Origin: Selenomonadaceae bacterium UBA2897
Lineage (GTDB): Bacteria; Bacillota; Negativicutes; Selenomonadales; Selenomonadaceae
Length of the DNA stretch: 20,445 nucleotides
Reading direction: 5' to 3'
Assembly: GCA_002350105.1 (NCBI GenBank)
Contig: DEDT01000046.1
Span: forward strand, 430 to 20,874
Shown here: one piece after another, positions 1-6,682 of the stretch
Layout: every line of letters begins with the position of its first letter
Numbering within the stretch: position 1 is the first letter of the stretch
The notes under the pieces: model-generated
What the model was told of the DNA's origin: nothing
What the model saw: the letters and a program-made list of their open reading frames with translations, nothing else
The model's database searches: none
Position numbers and translations under genes: made by a program

Positions 1-32
1 GATTCCGCTCTGAGGCACCACTTGAATTTTAT

Positions 33-60
33 ATAGAGCCCGCTTCGGCGGGCTCTATTT
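33..60 (+). terminator. Intrinsic terminator or attenuator upstream of the UPF0016 gene
   Basis: An 11-bp GC-rich stem (33-43 with 48-58) closes a TTCG tetraloop and ends in a short T-rich tail. It lies about 28 bp ahead of the next start codon, leaving no room for a promoter between hairpin and gene. It is either the end of an upstream unit or a leader attenuator for the UPF0016 gene. Confidence 0.8.
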
Positions 61-88
61 GTATCCGTAACTTGCGATAGGAGAGTCT

Positions 89-664
89 ATGGAAGCTTTT
101 TGGGCCACGTCCGTCGTCGTCTTCCTCGCGGAGATGGGGGATAAGACGCAGCTTTTGGTGATGGCCTTCGCGGCAAAGTTCCGCTGGCAGCAGGTGCTCG
201 TCGGCATGACGGCGGGCATCTTTGTCGTACATGCGCTGGCCGTCGGCGTGGGAAGTCTCGTGCACAGCCTGATTAACCCGCAGCTCATGGAGTTCATCGC
301 GGCGCTGCTCTTTCTCGGTTTTGGCGTCTGGACGCTGCGCGGCGGCGATGAGGAGGAAGAGGAGAGCGCGGGCAAGCGTTTCGGCCCCGTGCTCACGGTG
401 ATGCTGACCTTTATCGTGGGCGAGATGGGCGACAAGACACAGTTTGCGGCTATGACGATGGCCGCAACGCTGGGGGCATGGCTGCCCGTGCTGCTGGGCG
501 CGGTCAGCTCGATGGTGCTGGCGGACGGACTCGGTCTCGTGGCGGGGACGTTCCTGCAGCGTCATCTGCAGCCCGCGCGTATGCGCCTTTTATCCGGAGG
601 GATTTTCCTCGGCTTTGGTGCCGTAGGCCTCATCCACGCGGCCTGGCAATTTTTTTGCAGATGA
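89..664 (+). CDS. UPF0016/GDT1 (TMEM165-like) cation transporter, probable Mn2+ exporter
   Basis: The 191-residue membrane protein carries two copies of the family signature E-M-G-D-K-T, at residues 15-20 and 112-117, one in each half of an inverted-repeat fold. The halves are joined by an acidic linker (about 87-92) after roughly three hydrophobic segments. Family members export Mn2+ or exchange Ca2+/Mn2+ for protons across the membrane; bacterial homologues such as MneA protect against manganese excess. Which ion this one carries is inference. The ATG is supported by AGGAG at 79-83, five bases upstream. The gene appears monocistronic: a separate promoter follows before dedA. The length is normal for the two-repeat form. 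Confidence 0.88.
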   Translation: MEAFWATSVVVFLAEMGDKTQLLVMAFAAKFRWQQVLVGMTAGIFVVHALAVGVGSLVHSLINPQLMEFIAALLFLGFGVWTLRGGDEEEEESAGKRFGPVLTVMLTFIVGEMGDKTQFAAMTMAATLGAWLPVLLGAVSSMVLADGLGLVAGTFLQRHLQPARMRLLSGGIFLGFGAVGLIHAAWQFFCR

Positions 665-696
665 GGATAAGTTTCCCTTTTTTTTTTCAGAAAGCC

Positions 697-705
697 TGTT
701 ATAAT
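697..705 (+). promoter_or_regulatory. Extended -10 promoter of the dedA gene
   Basis: A TG-N-TATAAT extended -10 element lies at 697-705, about 40 bp upstream of the dedA start. A good -35 hexamer is not visible; a T-rich tract (678-687) occupies that position, which is tolerable with an extended -10. Confidence 0.6.
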
Positions 706-746
706 AGGGCCAGTAAGAGATTTGGTAGAGAAAAGGAGATATCTGC

Positions 747-1373
747 ATGGAATCTTTATCGGTGTACTTTCTGGAGTTCATCGCATCCTGGGGCTATGTG
801 GCCATCGCCGTGCTCATGGCAGCGGAAAATGCCTGCATCCCCATTCCTTCGGAGCTTATCCTGGGCTTTGCCGGTTTCCTGATTTTCTCCGGTGAGCTCT
901 CTTTCGGCCCGGCGCTGGCTGCAGGTATGGTCGGCGGTCTCGCAGGTTCCATCTTTGCCTATGCGGTCGGTCACTACGGCGGACGCGCCTTTGTCGATAA
1001 GTATGGTCATTATTTCTTTATCAAGCCATCGCATGTGGATCTCGCGCAGCGCTGGTTCGATAAGTACGGCCTGAAGGCCGTGTTCTTCAGCCGCATGCTG
1101 CCGGTCGTACGCACCTTCATTTCCCTGCCGGCTGGCTTTGCTCATGTCGATACGAAGAAGTTCTTCGCACTCACGATTGCTGGTTCCCTGCCCTGGACGG
1201 CGCTGGTTCTGTTCGCAGGCGTGACGCTGGGAAAGAGCTGGGAGATTATGCTGTCCATCGGCCACGAGGCAAGCCTCATTTTCGTCGGGGGCTGCGCTGT
1301 TGGCATTGCGGTGCTGTATCTCCGTCATCGCCACAACAAGAAGGCTGAGGCGAAGGCAGCTATCGAAGAGTAA
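747..1373 (+). CDS. DedA family membrane protein
   Basis: This 208-residue integral membrane protein belongs to the DedA/SNARE-associated (VTT) family. It shows the family core F-x-R-x-x-P-x-x-R (FFSRMLPVVR, about residues 111-120) followed by a glycine-containing helix, and an early acidic turn after the first hydrophobic segment (AAENACIPIPSE). DedA proteins act in the cytoplasmic membrane as proton-dependent transporters or lipid scramblases; undecaprenyl-phosphate recycling is known for some members. The substrate cannot be read from the sequence. The ATG follows AGGAG at 734-738. The C-terminus ends in a charged tail. It is flanked by its own promoter and a terminator, so it is probably transcribed alone. 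Confidence 0.9.
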   Translation: MESLSVYFLEFIASWGYVAIAVLMAAENACIPIPSELILGFAGFLIFSGELSFGPALAAGMVGGLAGSIFAYAVGHYGGRAFVDKYGHYFFIKPSHVDLAQRWFDKYGLKAVFFSRMLPVVRTFISLPAGFAHVDTKKFFALTIAGSLPWTALVLFAGVTLGKSWEIMLSIGHEASLIFVGGCAVGIAVLYLRHRHNKKAEAKAAIEE

Positions 1374-1389
1374 AAATGGGAATTTGACT

Positions 1390-1416
1390 GGCCTGCATGA
1401 TGCAGGTCATTTTTTT
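1390..1416 (+). terminator. Intrinsic terminator after dedA
   Basis: An 8-bp stem (1390-1397 with 1401-1408, including one G-T pair) with a TGA loop is followed by A and a run of seven T. It ends the dedA unit just before the rpsF promoter. Confidence 0.85.
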
Positions 1417-1417
1417 C

Positions 1418-1446
1418 TTGCATTGGCACCGCAGAAATGATATACT
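1418..1446 (+). promoter_or_regulatory. Sigma-70/SigA promoter of the rpsF operon
   Basis: The -35 TTGCAT (1418-1423), a 17-bp spacer and the -10 TATACT (1441-1446) form a near-consensus promoter, with TG at 1438-1439 giving an extended -10. The inferred start site is near 1453. Confidence 0.85.
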
Positions 1447-1453
1447 ATTCTAG

Positions 1454-1501
1454 CTGTGGGATGACCACAGGAGAATACTCTGCTCCTCGTGAGTGGGGAG
1501 C
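1454..1501 (+). promoter_or_regulatory. Structured rpsF leader, candidate ribosomal-protein autoregulatory element
   Basis: Two hairpins fill the untranslated leader: a 6-bp stem with a GATGA loop (1454-1470) and a 7-bp stem with a GTGAGT loop (1482-1501). The operon's S6:S18 products autoregulate through leader RNA in many bacteria. I do not see the typical bulged CCG motif, so the link to S6:S18 binding is inference. Confidence 0.4.
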
Positions 1502-1527
1502 CATAGACCAAAGAGGGAGGTGATTTC

Positions 1528-1815
1528 GTGAGAAAGTACGAAGTCATATTTATCGTGAAGCCGATGGAAGAGGATGCAACGAACGCTGTTATCGAGAAGT
1601 TCCAGAAGCTGATCACCGACAACGGTGGTACCATCGATAAGGAAGACCGCTGGGGCAAGAAGCGTCTTGCCTATGAGATCAAGGATTGCACGGAGGGTTT
1701 CTACGACCTGCTGTATGTAACGTGCGAGCCGGCTTGCGTAGCAGAGTGCGACCGTGTCATGAAGATCACGGACGAGCTGCTGAAGCACATGATCGTGAAG
1801 TCCGACGAGGAGTAA
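1528..1815 (+). CDS. rpsF: Small ribosomal subunit protein bS6
   Basis: The 95-residue protein starts with the diagnostic bS6 beta strand (RKYEVIFIV) and contains the WGKKRLAYEIK segment (about residues 42-52) that contacts rRNA and S18. bS6 pairs with bS18 on the platform of the 30S subunit. The GTG at 1528 is chosen because an almost perfect anti-16S sequence (GGGAGGTGAT, 1515-1524) precedes it and the protein then begins as in other bS6. It is the first gene of the conserved rpsF-ssb-rpsR operon, so replication and translation components are co-transcribed. Its length is typical of Firmicutes. Confidence 0.97.
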   Translation: MRKYEVIFIVKPMEEDATNAVIEKFQKLITDNGGTIDKEDRWGKKRLAYEIKDCTEGFYDLLYVTCEPACVAECDRVMKITDELLKHMIVKSDEE

Positions 1816-1862
1816 TCCGCTACGGACAACCAGCATGAGAAGATGTCAGGGAGGCTTTTGCC

Positions 1863-2318
1863 ATGAATAAGGTGATTTTGACCGGTCGTCTGACGCGGGA
1901 CCCTGAAGTACGCTATACGAAAAGCGGCAAGGCGGTGGCTTCGTTCACCATTGCCGTGGATCGCCGCTTCGGCCGCAGAAATGCGGATCAGCAGCAGGAT
2001 GGCCAGCCGACGGCGGATTTCATTCCGTGCGTGGCCTGGGAACATCAGGCGGATTTCGTGGGCAATCATCTGATCAAGGGCAGCCCGGTGCTCGTGGAGG
2101 GCCGCATGCAGGTGCGTTCCTACGAGGCACAGGATGGTTCCCGCCGCTATGTAACCGAGGTTGTCACGAACAACATCGAGTTCAATGGGCCGCGCCCGCA
2201 GGGTGCGCCTCAGGGCGGTATGGGCATGGGCCAGGCGGCACCTCAGCCGCAGCAGGCTCCGCAGGGCGGCAATGGATTCGGCAATATGCCGCCTTCTGAC
2301 GACGAAATTCCTTTTTGA
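1863..2318 (+). CDS. ssb: Single-stranded DNA-binding protein SSB
   Basis: The 151-residue protein has an N-terminal OB fold (about residues 1-107) opening with MNKVILTGRLTRDPE, where aromatic and basic residues bind single-stranded DNA. A glycine/glutamine/proline-rich flexible linker (about 110-143) follows, then the acidic tip DDEIPF that docks partner proteins such as replication and repair enzymes. It works as a homotetramer at replication forks. AGGGAGG at 1848-1854 supports the ATG. The position between rpsF and rpsR is the classical Firmicutes arrangement and suggests this is the essential housekeeping SSB rather than a competence or plasmid copy. Confidence 0.97.
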   Translation: MNKVILTGRLTRDPEVRYTKSGKAVASFTIAVDRRFGRRNADQQQDGQPTADFIPCVAWEHQADFVGNHLIKGSPVLVEGRMQVRSYEAQDGSRRYVTEVVTNNIEFNGPRPQGAPQGGMGMGQAAPQPQQAPQGGNGFGNMPPSDDEIPF

Positions 2319-2333
2319 TGGGAGGGTTTAGCA

Positions 2334-2567
2334 ATGATGAGACGTGACAGAGGCAGAAGACCTCGTCGCAAGGTCTGCCAGTTCTGCGTAGACAAGGTTG
2401 ATCATATCGACTATAAGGACGTAGCTAAGCTGCGCCGCTTCGTGACGGAGCGCGGCAAGATTTTACCGCGCCGTATCTCCGGCAACTGCGCCAAGCATCA
2501 GCGTCAGGTTACGGTCGCAATCAAACGCGCCCGCAACATTGCCCTGCTGCCGTTCACCGCAGAGTAA
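2334..2567 (+). CDS. rpsR: Small ribosomal subunit protein bS18
   Basis: The 77-residue basic protein carries the family signature RRPRRKVCQFC near its N-terminus and the conserved core from IDYKD through LRRFVTERGKILPRR to NCAKHQR. bS18 sits next to bS6 on the 30S platform. The start is one of two adjacent ATG codons (2334 or 2337); GGGAGGG at 2320-2326 fits either and I report the first. Three to four cysteines are present, consistent with zinc-binding (C+) S18 forms, though zinc is not proven here. It is the last gene of the operon and is followed by a terminator. Confidence 0.96.
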   Translation: MMRRDRGRRPRRKVCQFCVDKVDHIDYKDVAKLRRFVTERGKILPRRISGNCAKHQRQVTVAIKRARNIALLPFTAE

Positions 2568-2577
2568 TTACGCACAA

Positions 2578-2611
2578 AAGGGGTGCCGCATCTTCGGGTG
2601 CGGCACCTTTT
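2578..2611 (+). terminator. Intrinsic terminator after rpsR
   Basis: A strong stem (core GGTGCCGCA 2582-2590 with TGCGGCACC 2599-2607) is extended by A-T and G-T pairs and ends in TTTT. It overlaps the upstream-most possible starts of the ClC reading frame, which argues that those starts are not used. Confidence 0.9.
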
Positions 2612-2648
2612 GCATATGCGGGACATGCTGGAGATGAGGAGGGATGAG

Positions 2649-4238
2649 ATGAAGGAGCGTATTGCGGCGGCGATGGATATCTTCACGCAGCCGAAGCATT
2701 TCAAGCTGCGCCTGTTCCTGGAGGGCAACCTGATCGGCGTCTGCACGGGGCTGGTTATCGCGCTGTTCCGCTTCCTGCTGGAGCTCTCGGAGGAGTGGCA
2801 GCCGGCGTTCTATGCCTATCTGCGGGAGAATCCGCTCGCGACCATCGGCTGGTTCACGGTGCTGGCCGGCATCGGCTATGTGCTCTGCTGGATCGTGCGA
2901 CGCGATGGCATGACCTCCGGCTCGGGCATCCCGCAGATCAAGGGTATCCTCGCGGGGCAGATGCATATGAACTGGGCGCGCGTGCTGGTGCTGAAGTTCA
3001 TCGGCGCGGTGCTTGGCATCGGCGCGGGGCTCTCGCTGGGACGCGAGGGGCCGAGCGTGCAGCTCGGTGCCTGCGTCGGGCAGGGCATCGGCCGTCTCGG
3101 CCACCGCTCGCGCGCGGAGAACCGCTACCTGCTCACGGCGGGCGCGGGTGCGGGCCTCGCGGCGGCCTTCAACGCGCCGCTGGCGGGCGTGATTTTCTGC
3201 CTCGAGGAGCTCACGAAGAACTTTTCGCCGCTCGTGCTCATGGGGGCCATCGCCGCCACCGTGACCAGTACGACGGTGACGCAGGTTTTCTTCGGCATGC
3301 AGCCGGTCTTTCATCTCGGCGATATCCCCGTGGCCAGGACGGGCGATATCTACCTGCTGATCGTCATCCTGGGCATCTTCGTGGGCGTGCTGGGGCTCGC
3401 GTTCAACCGCATGCTGACTATCTCGCTCGATGCCTACGCCCACGCACCGCTGTGCGACTGGCAGAAGCCCATCGTGCCGCTCTTCACGGCGGGCATCCTC
3501 GGCTTCGTACTGCCGCAGGTGCTGGGGGGCGGCAGCAGGCTCGTGGACAGCCTCGTGGTAACGGACTACAGCCTGCTCATGCTGCTCGTGCTGCTGGCGG
3601 GCAAGTTCTTCTTCACGATGCTCTGCTTCGGCTCGGGTGTGCCGGGGGGCATCTTCCTGCCCATGCTCGTGCTCGGCAGCGTGGGCGGTGCGGTCTTCGC
3701 ACAGCTGGCCGTGGTCCTCGGGCTCATGGATCCCGTGTGGACCGTGGACTGCATCGTGTTCGGCATGGCGGCTTACTTCGCGGCGGTCGTGAAGTCGCCG
3801 GTGACCGGTGCCATCCTCATCATGGAGATGACGGGCTCCTTCGACCATATGCTCGCGCTCATCCTCGTTTCCATGACGGCCTATCTCGTGGCCGACCTTA
3901 CGGACGGCCTGCCCGTCTACGATATGCTGCTCAGCCGCAGCCTCGCGCTGCGCGATAAGATCGCGAGCCGCATCCGCGGCCACCGCATCATGGCGGAAAT
4001 CAGCGTGGGCGAGGGCAGCCTGCTGGCGGCCGCACGCATCATGGACATCAAATGGCCGGGGAGCGGTTTGCTCGTCAACGTGCGCCGCGGGACGGAGGAG
4101 CTCGTGCCCACGGGCAGCCTGCAGCTGCAGGCGGGCGACTACCTCTACGTCTTTATCGACGCGGGAGCCGTGCCGCAGCTGCAGGGCCTCGCGGGCGAGC
4201 GTATCGCTGCGCCGCCGGTGGAGGCACCAAAGGAATAA
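2649..4238 (+). CDS. ClC family chloride/proton antiporter with C-terminal TrkA_C domain
   Basis: With the start at 2649 the protein has 529 residues. All ClC selectivity regions are present: GSGIP (91-95), GREGP (131-135, with the gating glutamate) and GSGVPGGIFLP (328-338). The EE pair in CLEEL (186-187) aligns with E202/E203 of E. coli ClC, the internal proton glutamate, so exchange of Cl- for H+ rather than a passive channel is likely. The C-terminal part (about 448-518) resembles the TrkA_C/RCK_C regulatory fold, which may sense a ligand. The ATG at 2649 is chosen for AGGAGGG at 2637-2643; earlier in-frame starts lie in or near the rpsR terminator. No clear promoter separates it from rpsR. 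Role: acid resistance or ion balance at the inner membrane. Confidence 0.92.
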   Translation: MKERIAAAMDIFTQPKHFKLRLFLEGNLIGVCTGLVIALFRFLLELSEEWQPAFYAYLRENPLATIGWFTVLAGIGYVLCWIVRRDGMTSGSGIPQIKGILAGQMHMNWARVLVLKFIGAVLGIGAGLSLGREGPSVQLGACVGQGIGRLGHRSRAENRYLLTAGAGAGLAAAFNAPLAGVIFCLEELTKNFSPLVLMGAIAATVTSTTVTQVFFGMQPVFHLGDIPVARTGDIYLLIVILGIFVGVLGLAFNRMLTISLDAYAHAPLCDWQKPIVPLFTAGILGFVLPQVLGGGSRLVDSLVVTDYSLLMLLVLLAGKFFFTMLCFGSGVPGGIFLPMLVLGSVGGAVFAQLAVVLGLMDPVWTVDCIVFGMAAYFAAVVKSPVTGAILIMEMTGSFDHMLALILVSMTAYLVADLTDGLPVYDMLLSRSLALRDKIASRIRGHRIMAEISVGEGSLLAAARIMDIKWPGSGLLVNVRRGTEELVPTGSLQLQAGDYLYVFIDAGAVPQLQGLAGERIAAPPVEAPKE

Positions 4239-4249
4239 CCGCATACAAG

Positions 4250-4296
4250 AAAGACGTCCTATGCTATGGCACGCAGCCACGCATAGGACGTCTTTT
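4250..4296 (+). terminator. Terminator between the ClC gene and the convergent regulator gene
   Basis: A 14-bp perfect stem (4251-4264 with 4281-4294) with a 16-nt loop is followed by a T run on the plus strand and flanked by an A-rich tract on the left. It can therefore also stop minus-strand transcripts from the Crp/Fnr gene, more weakly. Confidence 0.88.
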
Positions 4297-4319
4297 TGCT
4301 TGTGCAGTAATCCGTGTTT

Positions 4320-4979
4320 TTAAATATCTTCGCTGCTGGCGAAGGGCTCCTGTATCCTGACCTGCTGCTCGCGGGTGAGCGTGATCTTGCCGTGGAGCAG
4401 GCCGATGAGGCCGGCCTCCTTCAGCTTGGTGACGCCGCGGTTCACGGTCTTGACGCTGGTGCCGATGTCGTCGGCAATCTGCTGACGGCTCGTGTGCAGG
4501 ATGAAGAGGTCGGTATCGATGTTGCCGAGACGCTTGCAGAGATAGTCGTGCAGGCGGTCGAGGCTGGGCTGGAACTTGATGCGCCCGTTCTCGTTGGAGG
4601 TCGGGTACATCTTGGAGGCCAGCTGGCGCGCCACGGCCACGGCAAAGGCGCTGTCGATCTTCATCCAGTGCATGAAGGTGGCGGCGCTCATACTGAGGCA
4701 TTCGCAGCTCACCGTAGCCTCGCAGGTCGCGGAGTACACGGCCTGTGAGGCCAGTACCTCCAGATCTCCAATGAGCTCCATGGTATCGAGCCGGGCAAAG
4801 GTATAGCGCTGCCCCGAGATGAACTCGTTGCTCACGCGGATACTGCCCTTGAGGATCAGGTAGACATGCTCAGCGCGGCCGCCCTTGCTGACGACTGCGG
4901 TGCCGGGGAGGAAAATCTTGCGCGTCGTATGGCGCAGGATTTCAGCCGGCATTTTATCGAGAGGATACTCGAGTTTCAT
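4320..4979 (-). CDS. Crp/Fnr family transcriptional regulator
   Basis: The 219-residue protein has an N-terminal cyclic-nucleotide-binding-like beta barrel (about residues 15-110, with VYLILKGSIRVS as a typical strand-turn), a dimerisation helix (about 110-135) and a C-terminal winged helix-turn-helix (about 163-193, SRQQIADDIGTSVKTVNRGV). The N-terminal cysteine cluster of Fnr is absent, and the cAMP-pocket signature R-x-G-E-x-x-G-E is not conserved (MELIGDLEVL instead), so the effector is unknown. An AGGAGG lies 12 nt before the ATG on the minus strand, rather far. A -10 TATAAT lies at 5026-5021. It is divergent from a purine permease gene, a common layout for a regulator and its target; that link is inference. 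Confidence 0.88.
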   Translation of the reverse strand: MKLEYPLDKMPAEILRHTTRKIFLPGTAVVSKGGRAEHVYLILKGSIRVSNEFISGQRYTFARLDTMELIGDLEVLASQAVYSATCEATVSCECLSMSAATFMHWMKIDSAFAVAVARQLASKMYPTSNENGRIKFQPSLDRLHDYLCKRLGNIDTDLFILHTSRQQIADDIGTSVKTVNRGVTKLKEAGLIGLLHGKITLTREQQVRIQEPFASSEDI

Positions 4980-5020
4980 GATGCAGGGAAACCTCCTTTT
5001 TCTGCCATATAGATATCTCT

Positions 5021-5026
5021 ATTATA
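5021..5026 (-). promoter_or_regulatory. -10 element of the Crp/Fnr gene promoter
   Basis: Perfect TATAAT on the minus strand at 5026-5021, about 40 bp upstream of the start codon. The -35 position is poor (TTCCCC-like), which would fit dependence on an activator. Confidence 0.55.
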
Positions 5027-5075
5027 CCTTATTTTTGGTCGAAGGGGAATCATTCTTTCGTGCAGCAAAACTTTT

Positions 5076-5099
5076 AGGACATTTTCTGACAGGTGTCCT
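5076..5099. promoter_or_regulatory. Inverted repeat in the divergent regulator/permease gap, candidate operator
   Basis: AGGACA (5076-5081) and TGTCCT (5094-5099) form a perfect 6-bp inverted repeat with 12 bp between. A second nested palindrome, GACA-GG-TGTC, lies at 5088-5097. The site sits between two divergent genes, upstream of both. A weak plus-strand hairpin with a T tail is the alternative reading. Confidence 0.4.
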
Positions 5100-5187
5100 T
5101 TTTTCTCCTGCGCCAAAATAGTACACTATATACGTAAACAAGATAGATTGACGATAGTAATCAGATGCGTGAAGAAAGGAGCAAAAC

Positions 5188-6477
5188 ATGCAGGCAAAAC
5201 AAAGCATATTTGGCGGCGTGCTGCGGGAGCGCAGTGCCTGCCAGCGGGAAATCCTCGCGGGCATCACGGCTTTCTTCGCGATTTCCTATATCATCATCGT
5301 CAATCCGCTGATCCTCGCGGATGCGGGCATGCCGGCGGAGCTATCGGTCTTCGCGACCATCTTTTCCTCCGTCATCGGCTGCTTCATCATGGCCTTTGTG
5401 GCTGATGCGCCGATCGTGCTGACGCCGGGCATGGGCATCAACGCCTTCTTTACCTATACGGTCTGCGTTGGCATGGGCCTGCATTGGCATGAGGCCATCG
5501 CCATCTCGCTGGTGGCGGGACTCATCTTCGCCTATGTGGCTTGCACGAAGTGGAGCACGCGCCTCTCGCAGGCCGTGCCAGGCTCACTGAAATGCGCCAT
5601 CACGGCGGGCATCGGCCTCTTCCTCGTGGAGATTGGCCTGGAGAAGGCGCAGCTCATCCGCGCGGGCACGAACTCCATCATCGAGCTCGGCAGCCTTGCG
5701 AGCCCCGTGACGCTCCTGGCGCTCTTCGGTCTCGTGCTGAGCCTCGGGCTCTATCTGCGCGGGGTCACGGGCAGCTTTTTCCTCGGCATCGTCATCACGA
5801 GCATTGTGGGCGCTATCTTCGGCATCCACGATGGCGCGCCGATTGATCTCAATCTGGCCAATCTGTCAATGTATCCGACGATGCTCTTCCAGGCGGATTT
5901 CTCGCATCTTGCGAGCATTCCCTTCCTGCTCGCAGTGTTCTCCATGTCCATGATCATGATTTTCGAGACCATGGGCCTGCTGGAGGGTATTCTGCCAGAG
6001 CAGGCGAAATTCAAAAAGACCTTCGAGGGCTCGGCCTTCACGACCATGTTCTCGAGTCTCCTGGGCACCAGTCCGACGGTGGCCGCAGCCGAAAGTGCCG
6101 CAGGCATCGCGAGCGGCGGCCGCACGGGCCTTATGGCTCTTACGGCCGGCGTACTGTTTGCCCTTTCCCTTTTCTTTATTCCCTTACTCTCTTTTGTGCC
6201 CCAGGCTGCTATCGCGCCGGTCATCATCATCACCGGTGCCATGATGATGCAGCAGCTCCAGTACGTGGAATTTAACGATTTCTCGGAATGGTTCCCCGCC
6301 TTCCTGATCGTGGTACTGATTCCCTTGACGGGTAGCATCTCCACGGGCCTTGCCTTCGGGTTTGTAGCATATCCCCTGCTCAAGCTCCTCAATCGGCAGG
6401 CACGTGATGTCCACAGACTGAGCTGGGGTCTCGGCTTTCTTTTCCTCATGAATCTCGTCTTCCAGGCGGGATTCTGA
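5188..6477 (+). CDS. NCS2 family purine permease (AzgA/PbuG type, hypoxanthine/guanine)
   Basis: The 429-residue protein has about 12-14 hydrophobic segments. It matches the AzgA/PbuG branch of the NCS2 transporters: LTPGMGINAFFTYTV in the third segment, the GTSPTVAAAESAAGIASGG loop with the substrate-binding glutamate of AESA, and the motif GGRTGL directly after it. Members import hypoxanthine, guanine or adenine with protons. Which purine is carried here cannot be told. AAAGGAG (5174-5180) precedes the ATG at good distance. No purine riboswitch core is visible in the upstream gap. The divergent Crp/Fnr gene is a plausible regulator. A stem-loop at 6569-6593 closes the unit. Confidence 0.92.
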   Translation: MQAKQSIFGGVLRERSACQREILAGITAFFAISYIIIVNPLILADAGMPAELSVFATIFSSVIGCFIMAFVADAPIVLTPGMGINAFFTYTVCVGMGLHWHEAIAISLVAGLIFAYVACTKWSTRLSQAVPGSLKCAITAGIGLFLVEIGLEKAQLIRAGTNSIIELGSLASPVTLLALFGLVLSLGLYLRGVTGSFFLGIVITSIVGAIFGIHDGAPIDLNLANLSMYPTMLFQADFSHLASIPFLLAVFSMSMIMIFETMGLLEGILPEQAKFKKTFEGSAFTTMFSSLLGTSPTVAAAESAAGIASGGRTGLMALTAGVLFALSLFFIPLLSFVPQAAIAPVIIITGAMMMQQLQYVEFNDFSEWFPAFLIVVLIPLTGSISTGLAFGFVAYPLLKLLNRQARDVHRLSWGLGFLFLMNLVFQAGF

Positions 6478-6528
6478 AAGCATGGCGCTGCGGGATTCCT
6501 CCGGAGAGCCAGCCAGAAATTTACATAA

Positions 6529-6554
6529 GGAAATACTGATTCATCAGCGTTTCC
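6529..6554. repeat. Short imperfect palindrome, possible remnant of a dispersed element
   Basis: GGAAA and CTGA on the left pair with TCAG and TTTCC on the right around a TTCA loop. There is no T tract after it, so it is not a terminator. It lies in an otherwise featureless 90-bp gap after the permease gene. Confidence 0.35.
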
Positions 6555-6568
6555 GCAAGCTTCGTTAG

Positions 6569-6595
6569 AAGGCTCTGTCTATGACAGGGCCTTTT
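6569..6595 (+). terminator. Terminator after the purine permease gene
   Basis: An 11-bp stem (6569-6579 with 6583-6593, one T-G pair) has a TAT loop and a short T run. It directly precedes the promoter of the next unit. Confidence 0.7.
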
Positions 6596-6602
6596 GACGT
6601 TA

Positions 6603-6631
6603 TTGCTTTATGCCTCAGGCGGCTTTATAAT
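6603..6631 (+). promoter_or_regulatory. Promoter of the EAL-HAD-exonuclease unit
   Basis: -35 TTGCTT (6603-6608), 17-bp spacer, -10 TATAAT (6626-6631). A second TATAAT overlaps at 6631-6636. The transcript would start near 6638, leaving a leader of about 45 nt before the GTG start. Confidence 0.75.
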
Positions 6632-6682
6632 ATAATAAGAGTACTTTGCCGAAGTTTTTTATGTCAGGAGGAAGGTGAGCTT

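Noticed and set aside
2568..4280. A 570-codon open frame on the minus strand
   Set aside because: It is antisense to the ClC gene. Its product is rich in His, Arg and Glu, as expected from reading GC-rich DNA in a shadow frame, and it has no recognisable domain or ribosome site.
5101..5187. Purine riboswitch upstream of the purine permease
   Set aside because: The conserved core of the guanine/adenine aptamer is not present in the gap.
6581..6682. Longer start of the EAL protein at 6581
   Set aside because: It overlaps a terminator stem and the promoter, and the added residues are not part of the receiver fold.
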